This document shows, piece by piece, positions 1 to 11,732 of a stretch of 64,000 nucleotides of DNA. Both the position numbers and the translations under genes were made by a program. Positions within the stretch are counted from its first letter, which is position 1; each line of letters opens with the position of its first letter. This stretch comes from Massospora cicadina (lineage: Eukaryota > Entomophthoromycota > Entomophthoromycetes > Entomophthorales > Entomophthoraceae): positions 1 through 64,000 of the forward strand of contig JAKSZP010005669.1 in the NCBI GenBank assembly GCA_022478985.1, given 5' to 3'. The notes below the pieces were generated by a model. That model made no database searches, had not been told where the DNA came from, and worked only from the letters and a program-made list of their open reading frames with translations.

Positions 1-179
1 GGGAAGGGAGGAGCATGGTTTTCCAAGCATCCTCAGAACCTCGTGGACAGTGGGACTCCTGGATGGCCAGGATATCCACGGGTAAATTGTTTTGTAAAAA
101 ACTCAGTTTCCTAGCCCGGGATGGCGAGGCCTTGAGTCTGGCGATATTTAACATCCCTAAAGTGAAGGTTTCCCCCATC
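1..179 (-). pseudogene. LINE-A ORF2, N-terminal endonuclease fragment
   Basis: This is the beginning of the APE-type endonuclease domain of ORF2. It contains the NIAGL-like start (here mutated) and leads toward the QE(T)H region seen in LINE-C. The ATG occupies 179-177 and overlaps the TGA that closes ORF1 in the LINE-C frame (180-178), giving a TGATG junction. This would suit termination-reinitiation, as proposed for some other LINEs. Only about 60 codons are in the window, so nothing can be said about the RT. Confidence 0.7.
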
Positions 180-1598
180 ACACCTTAGGTGTGAGGGGGT
201 GGGCACCCGGGCCCACTAGTCTCCTCTAGATCCCCACGGGCCTTCATGGCAGCGCGGGTGATTGCAGCAATGCTATCAGTAGTTTTGTTGATTTTAGCAG
301 AAAGGTTCGCGTTGGCTTTTGCCTTCACTTTTTGTTTCCCTGACGTCGGATGAATTTTTTGTGGTGCAGATGAGTTCAATGCACCATTGAGCAGGTCGAA
401 AATTTTTTTCAGGTAGGATGGGCCAAAAGTTGATTTCAACTGGAGCTTGGTTGCAAAGATTGGGTGAGATCAAGTCCCCCATCGTATCCTCAGATTGGGT
501 GGCTCAATCAGCATGGGCTTCCCAATCTGATTGGTTGATGGATTCCTGAGTTGCTTCTGCTGCAAAGGTTTCGATGTCCTCCTGGCGTTATGAGTGTGGG
601 ATAGCGGTGTTGACTTTGGCCGCTTCCTTGGCTGCAGCCCTGTGGGCCTGCTTGGCCTTCTTCCACTCTTGCGGGGAAATAGGCTTTACTAGTAGGTAGC
701 AGCCTTGTGCTCCCCACGGGAAAGCCTCTTTGGTGCTTGCAATTGGTTCATAGTGCGCCTCCACACTGGCCATGGCCGCCAAGGGGTGCTCTTGGAATGT
801 GATGCCCTCCTTGGTGGGGCATGCATGTGCCTTATGGCTGAACACATCATAGTGGGTGCAGATGGGGGGTGCGCTGTCCATGGTTACCCGGAAAGGGTGG
901 GTGGTATGCCCTTTAATATTGATATATGTGGAGTGCGGGATCTGGGTTAGGTCCTTCATGATCTCCTTGGTTGGGGTCAGAACTGCGATGGCTTTGCCAG
1001 TGCACAGGTGTGGCATCAGCATAAAGCATTGCATCTCAAAAGATTGTATTTCGCCATATACGGTGAGACCATTTTTCAGGTGTTGCTCCAAAATGTCACG
1101 TTTTACCATAGTAGGCAAAAAGTCAAACGTGAGGAAAATTTGGTTGGATTTTGTCCATCTGGTGCGTTTGGTTTTGGCGATCTGTTGCCCTTCAGGGAGG
1201 TCGATCACTATGCACACCGCAGCAGCCTCGTCTGCTGCCTCCTTGTTTTCAAAACCTAGGTCCAGCTAACCGCATGACATGGAGTGAGGTGCAACGTACA
1301 CTGCAGTCAGGAAAAAAGTGTGCACATCCCCACAAAATTTTTCCCATAAAGCTGTTTGTTGGATGTCCATAAACACGCGGACTCCATATCCACCAACAAA
1401 AGTGGCTGGGAGTGCGGCGTGTTGATGTACTGGTTGCATCATGCTTACCAAGTGAGGATTTCTGGGGAAATAGTGACCACCAGTTTTTTTTAATTTTTTT
1501 TCTATTCTGCCAGTTTCTCCAGGGCGTTTTTAAACGTTTGAGGCCGCGGGCCTACCACCTGCTCCTCTTACCTTACTTGCCCATCTGCTCCCTGACAT
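178..1598 (-). pseudogene. LINE-A ORF1, CCHC RNA-binding protein (broken)
   Basis: ORF1 proteins of LINEs coat the element RNA and form the RNP with ORF2. The start ATG (1598-1596) is chosen by alignment with LINE-C (43591). The frame is split: a stop (TAA) follows about 22 codons, at the codon that is CGA in LINE-C and CAA in LINE-B. The central part (588-1217) is open for 209 codons and contains the zinc knuckle at 819-860, but the second Cys is Tyr (CTHYDVFSHKAHAC), so the knuckle should be dead. The Lys/Ala-rich C-terminus (185-439) is in another frame because of one extra G in a G run near 195. Confidence 0.85.
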
Positions 1599-1658
1599 GG
1601 GCGCAGACTAATCTCCTCTGTGAGATTATCAAACTAGATTCAGACTTGAATTGTATGG

Positions 1659-1678
1659 GTTGCAAAAGTGATTGCAAC
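1659..1678 (-). other. 5' hairpin of LINE-A
   Basis: On the element strand it reads GTTGCAATCACTTTTGCAAC: a perfect 7-bp stem (GTTGCAA/TTGCAAC) with the loop TCACTT, starting about 12 nt from the element 5' end. The same hairpin is present in LINE-B and LINE-C, and a stem-divergent version is in element X3. Confidence 0.6.
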
Positions 1679-1690
1679 GAGAGAGAAAAG

Positions 1691-2249
1691 TTAGTACATG
1701 AAACGTGAAGTTTGTCCAATTGTCCATGAGAATAAACTGCAGACAGGCATATTGTTGTATGAAACACTCCATTATAAACTTGGCGACGGTAACAGACCAT
1801 TAATTTCTTATTGCTCTTGCTTCCACTCACATAGTTAAGCGATCTATTGCGTCTAGTTTATACTTGGAGCGGTTCACCCATTTGGCAGAGGCCTCACCAC
1901 ATCAAGGGAAACAGTGTGCCAAGCGAAACGAAGCTTAGGCAGCTGGTAGGTAGTTTTCTTGTGGAAAGGTGTCTCCACTTGACACTGGAGACAACAAGAA
2001 AGTGTCTCAAGCACGTCATAGTGCAAGCTCTCCCAATAGAAATTTGGTAGCAGAACTTCAATATTTTTTTAACTCTCCATGAACTAACGCCTTGTGTGCA
2101 TCCCAAATAATTACTGTCCTGGCTGAAGGTATTGAGAAACTCAGCATAAATTCCCTAACTTTTTTATATAGTTCCCATGACGCAAGAAGGCGTCCCATTT
2201 AAGACCATCCAGAGCTTTGATCACCTGTGGCGGCTCTATGTGGTACTTG
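1691..2249 (-). pseudogene. Gypsy-1 integrase, zinc-binding domain and core start
   Basis: Degenerate translation on the minus strand shows an H2C2-type region ending in a CLQCQVETP-like segment (about 1980-2040), then WHTVSLDVVRPLPNG (about 1870-1925), the usual entrance to the DDE core. A weaker match to the HVFxxxGLPxxxxSDRGxxFTS block runs down to 1691, where LINE-A interrupts it. At least two in-frame stops and shifts are present. The enzyme would insert the cDNA into chromosomal DNA; this copy cannot be active. Confidence 0.7.
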
Positions 2250-3700
2250 CCAACAACAATCTTCTCATACATTATGTCTGACAAATCCGCCATAATGGCA
2301 ACTGTAGGGATTTGCTAGAGACAATCCGCGTTCTGGTGGTTAGCCCCTGGCCAGTGTACTATCTTGAATTCATAATTTTGGAGCTTCAAAGACCATCACG
2401 CAAGCCGCCCTTCAGGTTCTTGGAGATTCTGCAATCAACGCAAGGATGCATGATCTGTTACCACTTTTAATCTTACTCTGTGGAGGTATAACCAAAACCG
2501 TTTATATGCATATATCACTGCTACGCACTCTGTTCAGTCATGTTGAAATTTCTTTCATGGGATTTTAGCTTTAACTACAAAATGCAATGGGGTGCTCCAC
2601 ACCATCATCGTCCTTCTGGGATAATACTACCCTATTGCAGAAAGTGAAACGTCCGTTTGCACAATAAATTCTTTTTCAAAATTGGGGTATTGTAAAACTG
2701 ACGCACTTGCCAATGCGGTCCAAATACATCAAAAGCGTTTTGTCAACGTTCAGTAAAGTCAAAGATGGAGTTTTTCTTCAATGAATAAAAGAGCGGCGCC
2801 CCAATACAGCTGAAGTAGGAATGAACCGCTGGTAGTAGCTGACCATCCCCAAAAAAACTTAAATATCCCGCTTATTGCCTGGTTGAGTTAGCTTACATAT
2901 AGCTTCCTTCTTTGTTAACTGAGGTTTGAACCCTTTGGAGTCTACCACAAACCTGAGGTATTTTAATTGTTTTTAAATAAAAGCGAAAATTATAAGGTTT
3001 GATTTTATGTTGGTTTTAGTGAGTCAGTGGAATACTTGTTTTAAGTGGTCAAGATGCTCCATGAATGTCCACAAGAACAAATTTATATTTTTAATCTAGA
3101 CTAGAACGCAGGACAGCTTCAGGTCACCTAAGATGGTGTCCTGCCCGCTGAAACGTAGCTGGGGCGTTGCACAACCCATGAGGCATATGCATGGGCTGGA
3201 ACAACCCCTTAAAGGTGATTATGGCGCATTTTTCCATTCTGCCGCTGGCAACTCAATCTTCCAGTACCCCAATATCAAGTCCATGACAGAAAAATAGCTA
3301 GCACCTCCCAGTAAATCTAAAGCATCATCAATCTATGGAAGCGGTTTAAATCTTTTATTGTAATATTGTTATGCTTCCAGTAGTCAATTACTAAGCATTG
3401 GTGCCATCCTTTTTCTTAACAATTAGCCCCGGTGACTCTCATGGAATCTTTGATGGCTCTAACATTCCCTTATCAATAAATCTACTTCCTCAGATACAAC
3501 TTACTCCGCAGTTTTAAAGTGACAGATAGGTCATGAACAAATGGGAGGGTGATCTCCCATATCCACCTGATGTACAACTCCGCATGAACGTCCCAAATCA
3601 TGGTCATTGAAAGTGTATATACCTCAGTATTTTTCAAACTGAGCCATAGTCCTATTTTTCTGTTCCTCTGGCAGCCCAGTTAGAGCCTCCCGTGGAACCA
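2250..3700 (-). pseudogene. Gypsy-1 reverse transcriptase and RNase H (broken)
   Basis: The RT is recognised by GLCNAPATFQR (3145-3180), a degraded catalytic block, and FLGMVSYYQRFIP (about 2820-2860), the standard RT-to-RNase H linker motif. The RNase H ends in VEHPIAF (about 2590) and TDHASLRWLQNLQEPEG (about 2400-2460), followed by a block like W.GA.NxxAD.LS. These are all family-typical positions. Stops and frameshifts occur throughout, so no product is expected. It lies between the protease upstream (right) and the integrase downstream (left). Confidence 0.85.
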
Positions 3701-3722
3701 CAGTCAATACACCAGATGAGGT

Positions 3723-4700
3723 TTATACTGGTAGTCTGAGGTCCTCCCAAGAACCAAAGTCATGAATATGATGAACATCATTAATAGGTTTCAGGTGCAG
3801 ATAAGCCACCACTTGGTGCCTTTGAACCATCATTGACTCCTTCTGTAGGTTTGCTATCAATACCTTCACTTCCCCCTTCCCTGGTAACAGTAAATTCAGA
3901 AACCACATGAGATTCAAACCGCAATTGTTGGTAGGGTATCATGATTTCATCATGCAGCCCTTCAGGTATGTCTATACAATCTCTGTACCTATTATGACCT
4001 GATGCCCAGAAGGTATGCTTAAAGCGTTTTCAGTCTGTAACGGAATTCTGTCATACTCATAAGTCTGGTTAGGCAGAGCTCTGGTCCCTCACTTCATCCG
4101 CCAATATCAAACAAGAATCACGTCGCTATACATGAGATTAATTTGACTGGAGCGGATTGGGTCCTTTGGGACTCTGCTGGAGGTAAAATAGATAGGGATC
4201 CGTTACCCCAAAATGTTAAGTGTTTTTTCCACCATATTGACCACCACCCCAAATTGCCACATGAAGGTGGCCCCAATTAACATGTCATAATTATTATTAG
4301 GCAGAACAACCGCTTTGGCTCGTGAACCAACTGAAAAAAACCACAGAAGCAACGCGCTTAAATCCCTCTGACACAGTATTCTAGGCCCATATGGTCCCAT
4401 ATAGTACTAATTGCTTTACATTGGGCTTCAGCAGAAGTTTAGCCACAAGCTTGGTGGATATTATAATGACTGGAGCGCTGATATCTATAATCGCTCAGAC
4501 TTTTGTATTTTATACAAAAATATCACAATATGTACACTATGAGTAAAAAGAACCGTTGGTGTTTACACATTCACATCCAAAGGCTTTTTATTAAGAAAAT
4601 TGATGATACTGGTGCTGACTTGGGGAGTTCCTGAACGATTTTCTTTACTACAAAGCAACATTTACCCCCTCTAATGTGACAACATCCGATGGGGGTTTGA
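3723..4700 (-). pseudogene. Gypsy-1 protease region (broken)
   Basis: Two short open stretches (4203-4400 and 3723-3917) lie between gag and RT. The first contains YDMLIGATFMWQFG, which resembles the second conserved block of retropepsins (the I(I/L)G segment). The catalytic D(T/S)GA triad is not visible and may be lost to mutation further upstream (about 4600). Assignment rests on position and this one motif. The second stretch may be the protease-RT spacer. Confidence 0.5.
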
Positions 4701-4907
4701 CTTCACCCATGACGTTATGCTCAAAGATCTGACAGGTGTACGGTTTTTGCACAACTTGTTGAAACCTCAAGTCTGTGTTTTTCTGTCTCCCTCCATGGGG
4801 AAGTCTGGGGAATCTTTGAGGGTTTGTTGGTATAATAAATTGTCAGAGGGTTACCAGGGATGACACAAAGGGATTGGTTGGAATTATCAGGGACAATTTA
4901 ATTTAAA

Positions 4908-6120
4908 TCAATAAAGGTAGAGCGTCCCCTCTCTACTCTGGTCAAACTTTCCCAGTTCAGTCAGGGCTGTTGATAATCCATAGGCATGCAGGTCGTCATG
5001 GCAGCTAGCCGCAAAATGACCTCTTTGGCTGCAAGAGAAGCAGGCGTTTGTATATGGCTCATGTCTCTGCGTCACCCCCCAAAACCCAGTCCAAAAATTT
5101 ACTGGGGGATTGTAATTTGACTGAGGACAAACTGATTGAGCATAAGGAGTACAAGTATTAATTAACAAATTATAACTGAGTCGTTGGGATCCATTTCCCA
5201 ACAAAGATTTGGTGGCAGTTGCAGGGGCCTTCCGTTCCATGTTGGAAGCACTAAAAGTGACAGAGCGACAGCATAACTATTAACAATTTATAATAGCTCC
5301 ATGTCTTCTTAAAGAATGTGAGCTATAGGATTATACAGCTCGCAATATGGTTTGACAGCCGCTGTCATCGCTATGCCCACATCCTAGTTGGTCAAAATAT
5401 TGGCTCCCACTAACATGTGGGCTTTAGACGTGAATCGCTCTGTGAACTCCAACAAAGACTCATTTGGTTGACATTGTATTGTTAAAAAGTTGGCCTTGCA
5501 CTGCGCCGTCTTTGCCACACCCCTAAATAGGCAGAGCACAATTTCCTTCACCTCCTGATATGTTACAGTACTATTCTTAAGGTAACATATAACTTGATCT
5601 GCACTCTCAACATCCAGAGTGAACAACAGCAGTATAGCCTTATGACAATCTGACACCCCCTTACTGCAAATTTAAAATATTTAAAAAAGTCTGTATATGT
5701 TTCCATTGCAGGTAAACAGGGGCAGCTTGTCACTACAGACCTCTTTAGCTCTAGCAACAATATTAAATCTACGCTCTGCACAGTGTAGCCTCTCTGTAGT
5801 GTCATACAAGCGGTTGGAAAATTGGCTGGATTAACAATCCACCAGGCGCAGTTGGTGGAAGTCCTTGTCAATATGACCCGTTATACCTTTTTTTCCAAAA
5901 AAAGCACATTTTGCATCTGAAGTAGTGCATCCAAGCCAAGTTCTAGTTCCGCGTATTGGGATAACTCAATAAACTGGGGTAAACCCCATCAAATTGAGCC
6001 TGTTGCACCATTTCTTGGCGAATATGGAGCTTTCAGGGTGTTGATCAATGGGTACCCTGTGGTAAGCACCAATATTATAATTTCATCGATATACTTGAGA
6101 TACGCTGTAGGAGTTGCACA
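4908..6120 (-). pseudogene. Gypsy-1 gag with CCHC zinc knuckle (broken)
   Basis: Gag would form the particle and bind the RNA. A perfect knuckle CFSCSQRGHFAASC (CX2CX4HX4C) is at 5001-5042 in a 110-codon open stretch (4908-5240). Upstream, 5384-5656 gives a gag core with a FLTIQCQPNESLLEF segment, and translation in shifting frames extends to about 6.1 kb. The core is clearly similar to the gag of Gypsy-3 (around 11.2-11.6 kb), including the (M)T(A)AxKPYxxL ending. The copy is broken by frameshifts. Confidence 0.8.
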
Positions 6121-6150
6121 GTGTCAAGCCCACTGAGCAACAGACGAGTG

Positions 6151-6690
6151 ATATGGAGAGTGTTCTTTCTGTAAAATAAACTTTTTAAATTTTATAATAG
6201 GAGGCAATCGCCTCAGCCACACTACTTTATTTAAAACAATATAACTAGCAGACTCTTTCTGCTTGCAATTCTCTCTTCATACTATCCACTCTTTCTTTAC
6301 TCTTCCAAAAAGACCCCCTTTTCATGTCTTCTCATCCCACACATATCTTTGTCACTTTGGTCAGTTCTGACCCTTTGGCTTAGCTATAAATTATTAGCCG
6401 GACTTGTCTGGTTCTGACTCATCATTGAGGCTCCAATAGAATTCATTCTAGTTTCTGAAATAATACCTCTATTGACTCACTTCAAATGTCATAATTGAAT
6501 ATCCAAGTTTGAATCTTCCTTCACCAATTAACATGGAATCTGCCAAACTAAATATGACTTGTCAGCCACTCATACTAGTTTCTTTACAGAAGGGGTTATA
6601 GTCCTCGTTTGATGTGGCTTTTGCAGATATCAGACCTGATTATTCTAATTTTGATTAGTTTTTTAACTCACAGTTGACCTAGTTTGCATT
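6151..6690. other. Stretch without a recognisable gene
   Basis: AT-rich DNA between the 5' end of Gypsy-1 and the RT of Gypsy-2. The last 100 bases translate on the plus strand to a spacer (FPPHLPFDF at the end) that normally precedes a gypsy RT, so the right part belongs to Gypsy-2. No gag, protease or LTR of Gypsy-2 could be recognised here. Confidence 0.5.
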
Positions 6691-7925
6691 TCCTCCCCAT
6701 CTACCCTTTGACTTTGCAGGAAGAGGCAGCATTAGATGTTTGTGTTGCAGAGTAACTTGCCAAAGGATCCAATTTCAACATACCTCTCCACTATGCTCAC
6801 CACTTATCTTTATGTAAAAGGCAGACGGTACTCTATGCCCTTGTGTAGATTATTGTACCTTGAATAATTTCATTATACCCTATCTTAAACCATTCAGATG
6901 GAGTTACTTTTTACCTGTCATGTAAAAAGTCTTTCTAACCTGGATTGTTTGAACGCCTTTAACCAGATCCGATTTAAAAAGAGGCAGGAATGGCTAACTG
7001 CATTATATACCAGAAAGGGGATTTTACAATTCTGGGTTATGCCAATTTGGTCTTAAGAATTCTCCTGTAATTTTACAACGTCATATTGATGCAGCATGTA
7101 AAAAGTTGTTAAATGTATGTGTTGTGACTTATATGGATAACATTCTGGTTTTTCTACTGATAAGGAGTCCCATAAGATTTACCTGTGGCAAGTGGTTGGA
7201 ATTTGAGAGCAGCAATCTTGACACTGAAGATTAGTGAGTGTGAATTTTTATAAGTCTCAGGTTACCGTCCTTGGCAACATCATTTTTGACAAAGGCCACA
7301 TGATCACTCCAGACAAGAATAAGTCAATTTGAGATTAGACCACTTAGATCTCAGTTAAAAACTGATAAGCTTTAAGGGAACAATAACCTTCCTTAAAAGT
7401 TTACCCCAAATATTTAAGAGGCAGCTGCACCCTTGTATATAGTCATTATAGCATAAACACTCCAGTGGCCATCTGCACTGGAGGATGCCTTTCAAGCTAA
7501 GTAACTTTGTTCTCTTTTTTTCATAATCACTTGGACCCAGATATGGATTTTATAGTGACTACTAATGCCTCCAACTTTTCTATTGATATTACTTTGTTAC
7601 AGGTGGGCAAATATGGAATTGAGCATCCTGTAGGATAATTTTCACGCTAGATGTCCTTACATGAGTTAAATTATGTTGTATATGAAAAAGATCTATTGGG
7701 TGGCAGTGGAATCTCTACCCTATTGATGCCATTATATTCACAGTTCTTCTGGTCAGGCTGAATACCTTCTGACCATCAAACTTTGTTTTATTACTAAGCC
7801 TTTGTGTCCTGACCTCACAACAATCTCACTGGCACGAGATCTTTGCGCAATTTGCGTTCTATTATGAGTTTGCAAAAGTCAAGAAGAATGGTTTTGCTAA
7901 TGCTCTGAGCTGTAATCCTGTTTAG
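6690..7925 (+). pseudogene. Gypsy-2 reverse transcriptase and RNase H (broken)
   Basis: RT motifs: KADGTLCPCVDYCTLNN (about 6815-6870), then FGLKNSPVILQRHIDAA (about 7050-7095), then YMDN at 7131-7142 where the family has YMDD; the second catalytic Asp is Asn (GAT/C to AAC). RNase H shows a DA(S)N-like start (about 7555) and MSLHELNYVVYEKDLLG (about 7650-7700), a typical motif block. Multiple stops and shifts occur. The enzyme would have copied element RNA into cDNA; loss of the catalytic Asp alone would inactivate it. Confidence 0.85.
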
Positions 7926-8189
7926 CTCCTAACCCAAAGAAGTGGAGATGCATAACATCCACCTAGCGATTCTAAGGAAGATTCCATCTAAGTAAGCTTC
8001 CTATGCTGAGTAAATTAAAGCTCTTTCTTCTCTGGATATTCTAGAGGAGTATGGTATGTTTAGAAAGGTTGTCCTTTATCATTCTTTATCAGCAAAAGAT
8101 ACCTTAATTTTCTCCAAATATAATATAAATTAGGATATAACAAAGTGGTATCATGTAAATGACAATATGGTATTGTTCCAGGGATGCTT

Positions 8190-8581
8190 ATGGGATCACA
8201 CAGGACAACTTTGTACAAAAATAATCAAGAAACATCATGATGGCATAACTGTAGGGCACCCTGAGAAGGCGAAAGCCCTAGAAATTATATGCCATAAATA
8301 TATCTGGAAGGGATTTTTGCACATGTTGCAAGTATATAACTGAGTGCCTTATCTGCAATATAATGAAAATAAACCGTATGACTCTCGCTGGTCTGTTGAT
8401 ACAATTACACAAAACAGAGGGACCTGGACTTCCTATCAGTTGATTTTATTATGGAACTACCCCTATGATGGGTATGGTGCTATCATGGTAGTAGCAGACC
8501 AGTTAGCCAAGCTCGCTTATTTTTTTCCATGTCACACCACAATACCTGCAGCCCAGATGGCATAATAAATTATTTACCATA
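8190..8581 (+). pseudogene. Gypsy-2 integrase, N-terminal part
   Basis: The zinc-binding region shows HHDGITVGHP (about 8235) and the core begins with GTWTSYQLILLWNYP and GYGAIMVVADQLAK (8425-8515), where intact relatives have the first catalytic Asp block (compare DFIVELP...YDAIMVAVD in Gypsy-5). The frame 8344-8565 stays open for 73 codons, then is cut by the Gypsy-3 LTR at 8582. The 5 bases before it (CCATA) match the 5 bases after Gypsy-3 (CCATG) except one. Confidence 0.8.
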
Positions 8582-9574
8582 TGTAAACATATTAGGCTTA
8601 TGCATAGGTTTAAGTACTTTATTGATTTATTAAAGATAAAGGTGAGTGATAGTTGTAAGAAGGCAACTAACCAGTTGTGTTTCTTCCTGACCAATGGTAT
8701 TAATCTCACCTAGGCTTCTCCTAAAGGAACATAATGACAGTTTCACTTCTGGTAATTTGAATTAATTCATAGAAGTGAAACTATCTCTTCAACTCTTACA
8801 CAAGAAAACTTGAGTACAAATAGATTAAGGAAACTATTTTAAAACTTTTACATAAAAGGAAAATAATAAAATTGTATTACTATCTAATTTACTCCTATAA
8901 TGTACTTTCTCTAATTAACAAACTAAAGAATCTATATAGAATTCTGCGCTCATCTATTCATTTAGCATTTAAGGGGAATGGAATACATCACTAACAAACT
9001 TAACCCTAAAGAGTCATATCATAATATGAACACTTCAACCACCTAGTCATTATTCACCTTTGAAAAGGTTAAAACTCTCCATGGTTTTGTTTGAAGACCC
9101 TTATCTAACGCCTTTATCCAACCACAGCGGATTAAACTTAATACGCTAAGAGCCTTCTTAGGTAATGAGATCATCTACCCAATTACAGAAGGATGCGTCA
9201 CTCAGGCCAATCTGCAAGTTACTGCCATGAAAAGCATTGTCAACTTTTTATTAAATCCAAAAAAACCCTTATTGTTTGGCAACAAATCCAAATTAATTCA
9301 CGCAAAAAAGTTAATTGTTAATAATTGAACTGACAATCTGACCCCTTACAAACATTGTTGGGGATGATTCCCAATGGGACATTACTTGTCAGGCTCAGTA
9401 TCAATTCCCAGAATAGACTAAACTAATTTCTCTTATGAGTAAAGTCCTAACAAATTTATCAAGCATCAACAACTCCATCCCTTAAGTTTGCTTATATAAA
9501 CTGAATTAAGCGGGATAAGACATATATATTATAATCTGTCACATCTGGATAATGTTGTTATCACAATCCCAACA
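8582..9574 (-). repeat. Gypsy-3 left LTR (3' LTR of the minus-strand element)
   Basis: Aligns along its length with 13257-14260. Shared blocks include AACTAACCAGTTGTGTTTCT and GGTATTAATCTCACCTAGG. Ends are TGTAAACA (left) and CCCAACA (right) on the plus strand. Length is 993 bp. Confidence 0.9.
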
Positions 9575-10890
9575 CATCTCCTGGATTGACCAAATTATAC
9601 AGCAAAGATGGTGTTTCAGAGGTAGATGTCGCCTCAAACCGTGGTATGAGTCATCCAGCATGGTTAAAATTAATTTCTATTGTCATCAGCATTCTTCAGT
9701 TCAATAGAATTCTCCTGCTTCAGCTGAAAGATTTTTCCTCTTATTTGATGATTCTTCTCATCACCATTCTCAGAAGCACAGTTCATCATCCTCTTTTCCT
9801 TCTCATGTTTGCTACAATCTCAATGAGAACAGTTCTCACAGCTAGCAATACCAGTATCACTAGGCCATACTTACCAATTTTTAAATTTCTAAACGCCTGT
9901 TTTCCCCAGGTCAGGAATCTCACAAATTGTTAAGTGTGGATCTTTGATTTATCTTTCTTTGTGACTTATGAACATGACAATGGACCTGGTTTCAAAGAGA
10001 TTTGGTCCTGAAAAAAAGTTCACAATCACTTGGTCCTTGTTACTATCTCCATTACCATTGTAGTGAATCCCCCTCCCCCTGATACATTGTAAATGGGCAC
10101 ATGTCCCAAAACATGAGCTCACAAAAGGAATATAACAATTATTAATTATATATATAATCAAATTTTCCTTATTTTTTTAAGGAGATCATCCTGTAGATAC
10201 TATATGTATTATCTTTATATCCTAGTTCCATGGGGTTTATATTATTTTTTATCTTTTTTCTTAAAGCTGATACTTTATGTATTTACTATGAACCCTATTC
10301 ATGATATGACCATTGGCAACGTTTTATTGTATAGATGTCTACCTCCAACTTGGCAATAATTTTGAAAAATGCTATTTTTAATTCATCCATATGAGGCTGG
10401 CAATCAATCCCCTATTATCATAGTAAAAGACCTTATTGACATTTTCTAGTTTCTTACAAACAGATTAAGTCTTTTTCTCAGCAAATTGATTATTGGTATT
10501 ACTTGTTATTCTTAACGTTCAAAATAATTTAGCTGGAAGACCTTGAATTGATCCTTTAATTGAACTAATTGTGATAAAAACGTTAGCATCAACATGTTTT
10601 GAAATGAGTGAATTATATACGTTCTTTGCGTTTCATGCCTTTTTAACCATATGATGAGCAATATTATAAAGAATCTTCTTAACTTGTTCCAGATCAATAA
10701 TCTTTTCTCTTGCTTTCAATCTTGTTACAGCTTTTACATTTGTAATGTGGACTTGATATAGTGGATCCTCCCATGGTTCTTAAAAACAAAGCTGAAATAT
10801 CTAATACTTCTAGAAAGATACTTGTAGAAAGAGGATTTTCGAAGTACTAAATTGTGGATCTAGACTGCTGATGCTTTCCACAAATCTTTT
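9575..10890. other. Gypsy-3 internal DNA without recognisable domain
   Basis: AT-rich, no open frame above about 115 codons and none that resembles protease, RT or integrase on either strand. By position it is the 3' part of Gypsy-3 (post-gag). A region that should hold pol if the element were complete is too short for it. Confidence 0.6.
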
Positions 10891-11732
10891 CCAGTTTCCT
10901 TATCTAGAGGCAAAACAAAATTCACATGCTCCTTGGGTTTCTTGCCCCAATATTAGGCAGCATAATGCCCAGTTGCACCACATTTAAAAAACATCCAAGA
11001 GAGATATTTTTAACTTTTGACTTTAGGGGTACCCCCAGATAAAACTCAGTAAATAAATTAACAATCATGTCATTGATTTTCTACATATTTCTGATCCTTA
11101 TTGATTGGAATAGACTTTGTGAAGGTGCATTGAACGTTGAATCTAACATTTTAGAATACTTCACCCTTTGAAATGTAAAGTTTTGGTTTCTAGCGCAGAA
11201 ACTATGGCTTGTTGCAGGTCTCTGTAGGGCTTAAGAGCTGTCTGCATGGTAATAAAAGAATCAAAGTATGAAAGAACTTTTGTGCCTGTTAGGACTTGCA
11301 CTTCCTGATAAAAATGGTCAGCAAAAGTATCTATGATCGTCCTTCTTAACTGTATACTTATGAACTCCTTTTGCAGCTAGACATCCGTTCATGGCTGATA
11401 AACTCGTTCATGATCGCCTCCTTGGCATCTTTGTACATACAAATTATACCTGTTTAGGTGGGGCATCACCTTTTAATAATCAGTGTCCAAACAGTTTTTT
11501 ATGGTCAATGCTTTCTGACAATTATCATATTTAAACAAGATCATTTCAAAAAGATGGAATAAGACTTGGGAATTATCCTGGTGAAAAATTGGTAGGTTTA
11601 TAACTTCCATAATTCCCAAGTCACTACTACTACAGGAGGTACTTGACCAGTAACCCTACTGAATAATAGGTTATTCTTGTGAGTCATCACCAAAAGTGCT
11701 GCGAAAGCCCAGGCATATTTCTTAGGGGTTTT

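Larger units (their letters stand above)
1..1690 (-). mobile_element. LINE-A: non-LTR retrotransposon, 5' part, cut by the window start
   Basis: The element reads right to left. Its 5' end at 1690 is the same as that of LINE-B (19890) and LINE-C (43683): all three end in the plus-strand string GAGA(A)AGAAAAG or a close variant. It holds a short 5' leader, a full-length but broken ORF1 and the first 60 codons or so of ORF2. The rest lies beyond position 1. Its right flank (1691 onward) continues a gypsy integrase on the same strand, so LINE-A was inserted into Gypsy-1. The target duplication cannot be checked because the 3' end is outside the window. Confidence 0.9.
1691..6150 (-). mobile_element. 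Gypsy-1: old, degraded Ty3/gypsy element
   Basis: On the minus strand gag, protease, RT, RNase H and integrase follow in the canonical Ty3/gypsy order from right to left. All domains carry many stops and frameshifts. The left boundary is the LINE-A insertion at 1690/1691, in the integrase core, so the integrase C-terminus and 3' LTR are outside the window. The right boundary is uncertain: gag-like translation fades near 6.1 kb and I find no LTR there. Confidence 0.85.
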
